From Parietichytrium sp. I65-24A (Eukaryota; Sar; Bigyra; Thraustochytrida; Thraustochytriidae), in contig BLSF01000008.1 of assembly GCA_012862575.1 (NCBI GenBank), forward strand, positions 682,001 to 746,000: a stretch of DNA of 64,000 nucleotides, in the 5' to 3' direction. Below the pieces are notes generated by a model, which was not told where the DNA came from, made no database searches, and saw only the letters and a program-made list of their open reading frames with translations. Positions 45,630 through 53,388 of the stretch are shown here, in pieces (position 1 is the stretch's first letter; the number at the start of each line of letters is the position of its first letter). The position numbers and the translations under genes are program-made.

Positions 45630-47540
45630 TTATAGCTTTGAAGATCCATTGACAATGTTGCTAAAGTCGTGAGGAGTCAGGGGAAAGTACTTCTCTTGCG
45701 TGGCATCGTAAAAGTATAGGGGGTCAGTCACTTTTGAAGGGTCTACGCCTTCGTTTCGCATCCGGACCTTTTGGATTTTGAAGGTTCCTGTGGTGTCCAT
45801 GGATTTCAGCACGCGAATGAAAAGAGGCATGGCGTACGATGGAAGCTGGTCTTTGCAAATCTTTTGGAAATTCTGCAACGAAAAGGAGCTGTCGTCGAGA
45901 ACACACGCTGCGCAGCAAGCCCTGCCATCCTTTCCAGGAAGTTGCACGCCATAAACGCACGCTTCTTGGACGCCTGGAACGCTTCCCACGATACCAGCAA
46001 CCTCGGTCGTTGAGACGTTCTCCGCCTTCCATCGAAAAGTGTCCCCAATTCGGTCTACAAAGTAGTAATAGCCGCGCTTATCCTTCATGAGAAGGTCTCC
46101 CGAGCGAAAATATCTGTCGCCTTTTCGGAAAACGTCTGTGAGAATTTTCTTTTTCGATTGTTCTTCATCGCCATAGTAGCCATCGAAGGTACCTGCAGGC
46201 CTGTTTTTTATTTCTGCGACAGCCTCACCTGCCTCGCCATCAGCCGCTACGATGCAAAATCCGGTTTTCGGATCTCGTACCGGCTGCTCCGTCTCCGGGT
46301 CGAACTTGAGGATCGTGCAGAATCCGAGTTGGCGCATGAGAAGGCCCATGTGGCCAACTGCGCCTTGCGAAGACTTGTCAACAGAGTGATTGAACAGCGC
46401 GACATTGCCTTCTGATGATCCGAAAAACTCCCCGACTTCAGAGATGTTGAATCTCCTCTGAAACTCCGCCCATATTTCAGGACGCAGCCCGTTCCCCACC
46501 GCTAGTCTTACGCAGTGCGCCTTGTCTTTAGGAGAAGGAGGCGCTGCGAGCAGATATCTGCATAACTCTCCGATGTATTGGATCACGGTGCACCTGTACT
46601 TGGCACAGTCTTCCCAGAACGCAGATGCGCTAAACTTGGTTCGAATGACCAGTGTGCAACCGATGGTGAGGCAGAGCCCTCCTCCAATATTGGTTGCAGC
46701 AGAGTGGTACAAGGGAAGCCCAGAGTTATATATACGATCTTCAGGGCGAATGCCGAACTGCACCCCAAAGGCCGCCCCAGCCCCGAAAATTTTGGCATGC
46801 TTTAAGATTGCTGGTTTCGGCATCCCAGTGGTGCCACTCGTGTAGATGAGCAGACAATTGTCATCAAAGCCCACCCCGGCCCTCCATGACCGCGGAACGA
46901 TGGCTTTGGAATACCCTTGAAAGCGCTGCGTCGCGGAGTCCACGAACGAAAAAGCATCGGCTCCAACTCCTTCGACATGTAGGTTAAAACCCAACGCCTT
47001 CATCTCTTCCACCGAGTCCTGAATGTTTTCCACGCACTCATGGCCAAAAAAAAGGTGTTTGGCCCCGGCAACTTTAAGGCAATGCATCAGCGGCTTGTGC
47101 TTCAAGTTGTGGTTTATGAGCGCCCCGACAGCTCCAATCTTTGCGAGCCCGCTCCACGCAAAAATGAACTCCGGGCGGTTCGTCATATAGATCGCCACAA
47201 CGTCCTTACTCTGAACGCCAAGCTTTCGAAAGTATCTTGCGGCTTGATTGGCATGTTCATCCCAGTCGCGGAACGAGTAAGCCTTATCTTCGAACACGAT
47301 TGCCTCCTTCTCGTTGAATCTCACCGCAGCGCTCTCGATGCCGTCTGCGACCGTCCACTTGGTGAACATGTGATGCTGGATCTGCAGCCCCAGTTTGGTC
47401 AGTCCCATGAGGAGCTTTGCATCCTTGAGGATGTAATGCTCATCATCCAACTTTTTGGTCACCGCACCAACGCCTGCAACGGCGGCAGCTGACACCGCCG
47501 CGATCGCCCCCACGGACGCCATGCCGGATCCTTTTCCCAT
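45630..47540 (-). CDS. FATP-type very-long-chain acyl-CoA synthetase
   Basis: 636 residues from the ATG at 47540. Residues 8-28 are hydrophobic and Ala-rich, a probable membrane anchor. The AMP/ATP-binding motif YTSGTTGMPKPAI begins at Tyr233. The FATP/VLACS signature runs from FRSGDLLMKDKRGYYYF (Asp482 region) through VDRIGDTFRWKAENVSTTEV. The end, TGTFKIQKVRMRNEG, carries the conserved C-terminal Lys. Length and motifs match the SLC27/FAT1 family, which activates long and very long fatty acids to acyl-CoA and couples this to uptake, at the ER, plasma membrane or peroxisome. The extreme C-terminus is SSKL, close to the peroxisomal PTS1 tripeptide SKL, and ends exactly SKL, so peroxisomal import or anchoring is likely. 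Confidence 0.95.
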   Translation of the reverse strand: MGKGSGMASVGAIAAVSAAAVAGVGAVTKKLDDEHYILKDAKLLMGLTKLGLQIQHHMFTKWTVADGIESAAVRFNEKEAIVFEDKAYSFRDWDEHANQAARYFRKLGVQSKDVVAIYMTNRPEFIFAWSGLAKIGAVGALINHNLKHKPLMHCLKVAGAKHLFFGHECVENIQDSVEEMKALGFNLHVEGVGADAFSFVDSATQRFQGYSKAIVPRSWRAGVGFDDNCLLIYTSGTTGMPKPAILKHAKIFGAGAAFGVQFGIRPEDRIYNSGLPLYHSAATNIGGGLCLTIGCTLVIRTKFSASAFWEDCAKYRCTVIQYIGELCRYLLAAPPSPKDKAHCVRLAVGNGLRPEIWAEFQRRFNISEVGEFFGSSEGNVALFNHSVDKSSQGAVGHMGLLMRQLGFCTILKFDPETEQPVRDPKTGFCIVAADGEAGEAVAEIKNRPAGTFDGYYGDEEQSKKKILTDVFRKGDRYFRSGDLLMKDKRGYYYFVDRIGDTFRWKAENVSTTEVAGIVGSVPGVQEACVYGVQLPGKDGRACCAACVLDDSSFSLQNFQKICKDQLPSYAMPLFIRVLKSMDTTGTFKIQKVRMRNEGVDPSKVTDPLYFYDATQEKYFPLTPHDFSNIVNGSSKL

Positions 47541-48724
47541 CTCTCGCTTCTTTCCACCCCCGACAAACTCTTTGCAATCAATCGCCTCGATGAATGGCTT
47601 TCACTCGCGTGTAAAAGTCTCCTGCTTCAAACCAACGCAAAAATCGCACGTCTGCGTCAACGCTGTCATCACCCGCCTCCCAAAACCTCCCGACACCCAA
47701 GACGAATCAAGACAACAAGACGATAGGACAAACAAACTATCGCCGGAAAAGGGTTCCCGAACGGATACGCAGTTACAATAGCGGTGTGATAGCACGTAGT
47801 GCTCTACACCACTAATAGTAAGGGCCACTGGCTAGCTCTCTAGCTAGTCGCGAAGGTACTACTTTGGACGTCGCATTCTACGGAGAGGTATAGAGCTGCC
47901 GTAAGCCTCCTGTTAGGCGATTAAAAGATGAAAAACATGAATGAAAAACATGAACTGCGAACGCAACGAGTAAGCCTGCTGGAGGCTTGTAGCTACATAT
48001 TCAAAGGGATAGACAATGCTGACAATGCATTACCGGTAATTATTCCTTTTCTTGAGAAGAGCTCACAGTCGCACGATGGCACTCAGGTGAAGTGTGCGCA
48101 AACCTATCTCCACTACCTCCACTTTCACCACTTGAACGAAAAAAAAAACAAGCAAGTTCAAATTTCGGTTTCGAATTCAACTTACCGGTGCGTGTACGTA
48201 CTACTCGTCCCGAGACTGCAATTGAGTCTGCAAGAAGCTCACAGGGCTCGAAGTTGCTTGAAGAGATCGACTTGACTGTCAACTGACCTGGCCCAATCCA
48301 TCCAAGAAGCTGACATACACACCACACAGTTCAGTCTAATAGCACTAGAGCGCACTACTAGTAGCCCGCACGGCAACCTAGCTCGTGGGCTTACCGCACC
48401 ACTATCCACGCTCACTAAGAGGCTGAGAGGGAGAGGCCTACTCTCCGTTAGCGCCAGGGAGTAGCTAAGCGATATGTGCTGAGTATACGTGAGAAGAAAA
48501 AGAAGAGAAATACTAAGAGATGATAAGAGAGTGAGTGCACTTGCACTTGCACTTCACTTGGACTTGGTCACTTTGTCACTTTGTCACTTTGTCACTTGCA
48601 CAATTGGAAGCAGAGAACGAGGAGCTGATTTGGGTTCAAACTGCGAAAGCAAAGAGTGGCGAAGGGACAGAGGCATAGAGAGGGAAGGGAGAAAAGCGAA
48701 GAATAACTCGTTGGAGAGGAGAGG
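47541..48724. other. Divergent intergenic region
   Basis: This lies between the FATP gene (leftward) and the TPR gene (rightward). No gene is seen. CTAG-rich stretches occur at 47829-47848. A CACTTG run and a GTCACTTT 8-base array occupy 48538-48600, about 125 bases before the next start. Confidence 0.6.
48538..48600. repeat. CACTTG (6 bp) and GTCACTTT (8 bp) arrays
   Basis: CACTTG repeats at 48538-48562 lead into GTCACTTT repeats to about 48597, upstream of the start at 48725. Confidence 0.9.
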
Positions 48725-51142
48725 ATGAGTTTGACGAAGCGAGTGAGCGCCGCGCGGGAGAGCTTGAAGCGCAAAAGTCTCAAGCTGCTGGGCCTCGCAG
48801 GGAGCAAGAAAGGGCCGGACGACAATGTGGTGGTGAGGTACAGCGGAGTGTCGGTGAGGTTTCTGAAGCAGCTGAAAGAAGAGCTGCTCAGCGGCAGCCT
48901 GGTCTCTGACGTGGAGCTGTGTACGGCAGACGAGAGCTTGACCGTGAAGACTATTGATGGCAGCACCAAGACAGTGTGGGCAGGGTGCACGGTGCGCGTC
49001 AAAAGAAAGCTCGGGAACGGCAAGTTAAAGTGCCGTGCGGCGTATGTGGGCCTGTTTGACGCTCCAGCCAGCGTCAAGCTCACCCCAAAGGAGCGCAAGG
49101 ATTGGACCATCGAAGACGTCTGCGAGTATGTAGTGCTCGAGGATACGCGCGATGAGAAGCTGTTTTATTTGGACCTGATGGACGAAGCCGATGTCGGCAA
49201 GAGGTTCCAAGGAGCCTTCTTGAGTCAAGCGCGCAAGAGCTGCTTCTCGGAGCTTGTGGACTCACTGGTTGACTATTACGGCGAAAGTAACATTGCAAAG
49301 CAGTTCGTGTGGTTCGACGTGTTTTGCGCTAACCAGCCCTTGCTGACGATGCGGGACTATGGACTAGACGACAGTGTCCAGAAGGAGAGGGAAGCGCTCC
49401 TGTCCAAAGGTCTGCACGATGCAATCAACGAATTTGATGACCGATTAATATATTTTAACTCGTGGCTGGATCCGTACCCGATCCAGCGCGCGTGGTGCGT
49501 GTGGGAAATATTTGGCTGCGTAAAGACCAGCAAATCGCTAGACATTATCTACAAGCCGGGGGAGGAGGACGTCTTTCTGAAAACTCTCATGGGGGACAGA
49601 CAGCTGATAGTCAAGCACATTATGGACATGAAGCTAGAAGAGGCTGAGTGTCATGCACAGGCGGATAAGGACGCAATCGATCAGGCTGTGGATAAAGAGG
49701 TTGGCTACCACAAGCTCAATGTGACAATCAATCATCTGGTGGTTCGATGGATGCGCATATTTCTCGAAAAGCTCATCACCCGCGAAAGAAACGCCCGAAC
49801 AGACGGCATGGAGCTTGCGCAATTCCTGTTCCAAGCTGGGTACCTGTTTCGTGAGACACTGGCAGACGGTGACCGGGCGATCGAGATATACAAGGAGATT
49901 GTCGAAGTCCTAATAAAGGTGTGCGGGAAGCGAAACCACATCAGCGTGGCATCAGTGCTGGCGGAGCTTGGAACCGTCTACTTTACTCAAGGAGATCATC
50001 AGAAAGCTTTGGAATTGTTCAAAGAGGTCCTGCCCATACAGGTGGAGGCTATTGGAACTCGGGACCACCCTCTAGTAGCGGCTACACTCCATAACATCGC
50101 GAGCGTACATCTTGTGATGGGAAACCTCAAACCCGCACTAGAAGAATTCAGTGATGTTGCATCGATATTCAGAAGCATCTACGGACGGGAAGACCACCCT
50201 GATATGATAACAACGTACCAAGCTATCGCGTCGGTTCTCCAAGCCCAGGGCAAGTATGATGATGCACTCAAAGTCTATAACGGTGAGCTCAAGATCGAAG
50301 AAGCCTTGTACGGAACCCGAGACCACCCCAGCGTGGCAGTGACCTTGCAATGCATTGCAACAGTTCTGATCGACAAGGGCGAGTACGACCTTGCGCTCGA
50401 AAAGAGTGAAGAAGTGCTCATGATAAAGGAGAAGGCGTACGGTGGTCGCCAGCACGCTTTAGTGGCGGTGACCCTGCACTCAATTGGGTTGGCGCTTGAG
50501 GGCAAAGGGGAATATGCGGAAGCACTGGAAGCCTTCAACGAGGTTCTCCAAATAAACGAAGCCGTGTTTGGCGTGAGCGATCATGCAGGGTCTCTGGCTT
50601 CACTAATCGAAATCGCTGACATTAAGACCATACAGGGCGGCGAAGCTGCAGCAGAGGCATTCGGCATCTACGAACGCGTGCTGAAATCGGTGGAGAAGTT
50701 GTACGGAGGCCGAACGCACCCAGGCGCGGCGCTGGTTCTCATTGGGATGGCGGAGTGGTACAACCTCAAGTCAGATGCAAAGCATGCTCGCGCTGTTCTC
50801 TCCGACGCGGAGCGCGCGCTAAAGGACAAAGGCTTCCAGAACCACTGGGCGCGCCTGCTTGCTGCGCAGGGCGTAACGTGCCGCCTCGAAGGAGATTTGA
50901 CGCGCAGCTTAGAACTGCTCCAACAGTCTGCTGCATTGCGAGAGTCCATGGGGCAAACGCGCGCCCACTTCCTGGCTCAAAGGACGTTCCTTGAGATATT
51001 CAAGACGGTTGCCATGGAGGGCGACAAGACACGCGCCTCAAAAGCCTTCGACGAGCTCATGGAGATCCGCCTCCAGCTGTTTGGCGCCGACCACCCGCTC
51101 GTGGAGCAAGCCCGCGCCGCCAGAGCCGCCTACCTCTCATAG
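48725..51142 (+). CDS. TPR (kinesin-light-chain-type) protein with TIR/HET-like N-terminal domain
   Basis: 805 residues from the ATG at 48725. Residues about 140-290 hold a compact alpha/beta region with the motifs FVWFDVFCANQ (about 194-204), LIYFNSWLDPYPIQRAWCVWEIFG (about 241-264) and SLDIIYKP. The W.D.F..NQ and R.WC.WE motifs recall TIR-like or HET-like domains. Residues about 360-800 are TPR repeats of 42-residue period, kinesin-light-chain type (HP.VA.TL..IA.V....G.Y..AL......L.I....YG). Such N-terminal domain plus TPR proteins are, as far as I recall, common in stramenopiles and other algae; function is unknown. An innate-immune or peptide-sensing role would be an analogy only. The first 130 residues are basic, then beta-rich. 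Confidence 0.82.
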   Translation: MSLTKRVSAARESLKRKSLKLLGLAGSKKGPDDNVVVRYSGVSVRFLKQLKEELLSGSLVSDVELCTADESLTVKTIDGSTKTVWAGCTVRVKRKLGNGKLKCRAAYVGLFDAPASVKLTPKERKDWTIEDVCEYVVLEDTRDEKLFYLDLMDEADVGKRFQGAFLSQARKSCFSELVDSLVDYYGESNIAKQFVWFDVFCANQPLLTMRDYGLDDSVQKEREALLSKGLHDAINEFDDRLIYFNSWLDPYPIQRAWCVWEIFGCVKTSKSLDIIYKPGEEDVFLKTLMGDRQLIVKHIMDMKLEEAECHAQADKDAIDQAVDKEVGYHKLNVTINHLVVRWMRIFLEKLITRERNARTDGMELAQFLFQAGYLFRETLADGDRAIEIYKEIVEVLIKVCGKRNHISVASVLAELGTVYFTQGDHQKALELFKEVLPIQVEAIGTRDHPLVAATLHNIASVHLVMGNLKPALEEFSDVASIFRSIYGREDHPDMITTYQAIASVLQAQGKYDDALKVYNGELKIEEALYGTRDHPSVAVTLQCIATVLIDKGEYDLALEKSEEVLMIKEKAYGGRQHALVAVTLHSIGLALEGKGEYAEALEAFNEVLQINEAVFGVSDHAGSLASLIEIADIKTIQGGEAAAEAFGIYERVLKSVEKLYGGRTHPGAALVLIGMAEWYNLKSDAKHARAVLSDAERALKDKGFQNHWARLLAAQGVTCRLEGDLTRSLELLQQSAALRESMGQTRAHFLAQRTFLEIFKTVAMEGDKTRASKAFDELMEIRLQLFGADHPLVEQARAARAAYLS

Positions 51143-51569
51143 GACTGACAGTCGACTGGACTCACGTGCGAAGAACAACTCCGGCGGTAACACAAAACAA
51201 TGCGAGCGACGACTGCCACGATACCAGCACCATCCGTCGTCACCGATACCGATACCGATACCGATATCGATACCGTTGCCTGCCAAAGTCGTCACATCTT
51301 GTTGTTCTTCTTTTCCTATTCTCCACTCAGCTCTGAAACACACGTTGACTTTCTTCCTTGCTTCCGTCTTTCGCAGCTCTCTCGCAGCGCCGTCAGTCCC
51401 CACTGTCCCCACTGTCCCCACCGCGCACCCCGTTCCGCACAGCTGCAAACGTCCCTTTCCAACTACTGCGTCCCAGGAGTCCCAGGAGTCCAAGGAGTTT
51501 CAGGAGTCCCAAAGTGTCCCAAAGCGTCCCAAAGCGTCCCAAAGTGTCCTCGGAAGAGCGGCGGGAAGC
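51143..51569. other. Intergenic region rich in simple repeats
   Basis: It contains a CCGATA hexanucleotide run at 51240-51285, a CCCCACTGT run near 51396-51420, a CCCAGGAGT stutter at 51471-51510 and a GTCCCAAAGC 10-base array at 51511-51547. The last ends about 22 bases before the next ATG. The frame of the next gene is open through all of this but has no ATG. Confidence 0.7.
51511..51547. repeat. GTCCCAAAGC 10-bp array
   Basis: About four copies of a 10-base unit directly upstream of the deaminase-Nudix start, presumably 5' UTR. Confidence 0.9.
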
Positions 51570-52937
51570 ATGGTGCCGAGCCGCGCGGGACAGCTGGCAG
51601 CGCTGCAGCACGCGCGTCTTGCGTACGCGCTGGGCCACGTGCCGGTGGGCGCGTCCGTAGTGTCCTCGGGCGGGCGGCTGGTGTCCTCGGCGCGCAACCA
51701 CGGCCCTCTCCACGCCGAGGTCGCCGCCCTGCTCCGCGCCAGGACGCCCCGCGCCCATCTCCGCGCGGAGGACACCGGGAACCCGACCCCGGAGCGCGGG
51801 GAGCGCGGGAACCGGCGGCGAGGCGGGTTCCTGGCGGCCGGCGCGAAGCTCTTCGCCACGCTGGAACCCTGCGACGCGTGCCTCGCCAGCGCGCTCAACG
51901 ACCGCGTCGCGGCGGTGTACTTTGCCGCAAGGAGCCCCAGATGCGGCGCCTTCCGCCTTCCGCAGATTCCGCAGCCCGACAGAAAGGACGCGGAACACGC
52001 GGAACATGCGGAACACGCGGAGAACGCACTGGGCGAGGACACGTCACTGGGTGCGCGCATGCTCAGCGAGAGCCCGGCGTACGGGCGCGACAGGCGACCC
52101 GAAATCAGATGCACTGCCGGCGATGATGCGGGAGAGAGTGCGCGAGACGAGAGCGGAAGCGAGGAGGCCGAAGCCATTGCGCGAGAGAGTGCCAGCCTCA
52201 TGCGCAGCTTCTTCGCCCGTCGCCGCGACAAGGACGGTCCGGTCAAGGGAGAAGTCGGAAAGATGGACAAGGCGGAGAAGCACGAGAAGCACGGGCAACG
52301 CGCAAGAGAATCGCAGGCAGTGATCATTGCGCAGGCGCTGGTGCTGTCCAAGGACCGGGGACATGTGCTGCTGAGGCGGCACGTGGACGGCGCATACGTG
52401 GGAAGGTACACGGGATTTCTGGATGTGGTGGACTCGGTGGACGTGTTGGAAACAGCGGACATGGCTGACGACGGGGCCGCCAATTCGGACATCGGCGATA
52501 GCTTTAGCGACCACGTGCCGGTGCCAGCCAAGTCCGTTTTGCAAGACATCGTGGCCAGGCAGAGCGCGGGCAAGGTATGCGATGGAGCATGGGAGAACAT
52601 GCGGCACCTCGGCACCCTCGAATTCCTGGAGGTGGGCAAGGACGCTGGTGTGGAAACGAGGCCGAGCCTAGAGTTCCAGTTCGTGGTGGAGACCAGCCTC
52701 TCGCCAGGGCCAACTGGCGACGATTCGCTTGAGTGGTTCCCGAGGAGTGAGCTCCCATTCCACGCTATGCCGGCAGACGACCAGTTCTGGTACAACGACG
52801 TTTTGCAGCTCTCGGACGTCCAGGCCAGCCCATACCCAGCCACGTCATTCGATCACTTGAGTGGCTATTTTGTGTTTGACGGAAAGGAGCTCTTGTGCTG
52901 GGAGACAAAGCTGGGCCGTTGGGCCGAGTGGATTTAG
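51570..52937 (+). CDS. Cytidine-deaminase-like / MTH1-like Nudix fusion protein
   Basis: 455 residues from the only in-frame ATG (51570); the open frame upstream is simple repeat. The N-terminal domain (1-120) has the zinc motifs of the cytidine deaminase superfamily: His48-Ala-Glu50 and Pro-Cys101-Asp-Ala-Cys104 (LEPCDACLASALNDRV). A basic insert of about 35 residues separates them. Base-, nucleotide- or tRNA-deaminase activity cannot be told apart. A charged linker (125-245) follows. Residues about 250-455 resemble MTH1/NUDT1: VLLRRH, GAYVGRYTGFLDVV, FQFVVETS, then LEWFPRSELPFHAMPADDQFWY and HLSGYFVFDGKELLCWETKL. The last parts match the MTH1 C-terminus well. However, the Nudix box (G..5 E..7 REUXEEXGU) is not present: the region reads AKSVLQDIVARQSAG, without the metal-binding Glu residues. 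The Nudix fold is therefore probably non-catalytic, perhaps a nucleotide-binding partner of the deaminase. GC content is high. Confidence 0.85.
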   Translation: MVPSRAGQLAALQHARLAYALGHVPVGASVVSSGGRLVSSARNHGPLHAEVAALLRARTPRAHLRAEDTGNPTPERGERGNRRRGGFLAAGAKLFATLEPCDACLASALNDRVAAVYFAARSPRCGAFRLPQIPQPDRKDAEHAEHAEHAENALGEDTSLGARMLSESPAYGRDRRPEIRCTAGDDAGESARDESGSEEAEAIARESASLMRSFFARRRDKDGPVKGEVGKMDKAEKHEKHGQRARESQAVIIAQALVLSKDRGHVLLRRHVDGAYVGRYTGFLDVVDSVDVLETADMADDGAANSDIGDSFSDHVPVPAKSVLQDIVARQSAGKVCDGAWENMRHLGTLEFLEVGKDAGVETRPSLEFQFVVETSLSPGPTGDDSLEWFPRSELPFHAMPADDQFWYNDVLQLSDVQASPYPATSFDHLSGYFVFDGKELLCWETKLGRWAEWI

Positions 52938-53388
52938 TTCCTGACAGCATGCAAATGCGGGTGCTTTTGTGCCTTTGTTCCTTTCTCTCAACTCGGGCTC
53001 TTCTTGCTGCTCTCCTCTCGTGTATTGCAAATCACTGCAAACGCAGATGCTCCATTTTCGCCGAAGGCTCAGCTCTGCGTCATATTTATGTTGTATTCAC
53101 AATGGGTACTTGATGTGCACATTCGTTTATTTGAAGTGCTTGATCATCACGATAGCAAAAATGAAAAATAGATGGGCAAACTTGTGTTGCTGAACTGATC
53201 GTTTAACCCTTGAACCCAATCGCCAACCCGCGACTTGCGCAAGGAGGTATCTGACAAATAACGAGAGAGAAAGAGAGAGAGAGAGAACGAGCTCACAAGA
53301 CACGACACACAAAGATGAAGATCTTAAGTAGTAAAGCAAAACAAATACAAGTTCAAGACCGAGAAATAAAAATCCATTCGACTCTCCA
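52938..53388. other. Convergent intergenic region
   Basis: This lies between converging genes and holds both 3' ends. A GAGAGAAAGAGAGAGAGAG purine run is at 53261-53285. Nothing else is seen. Confidence 0.6.

Noticed and set aside
51137-52843. Long frames on both strands overlapping the deaminase-Nudix gene
   Set aside because: They are shadows caused by high GC content; only the plus frame from 51570 carries conserved motifs.
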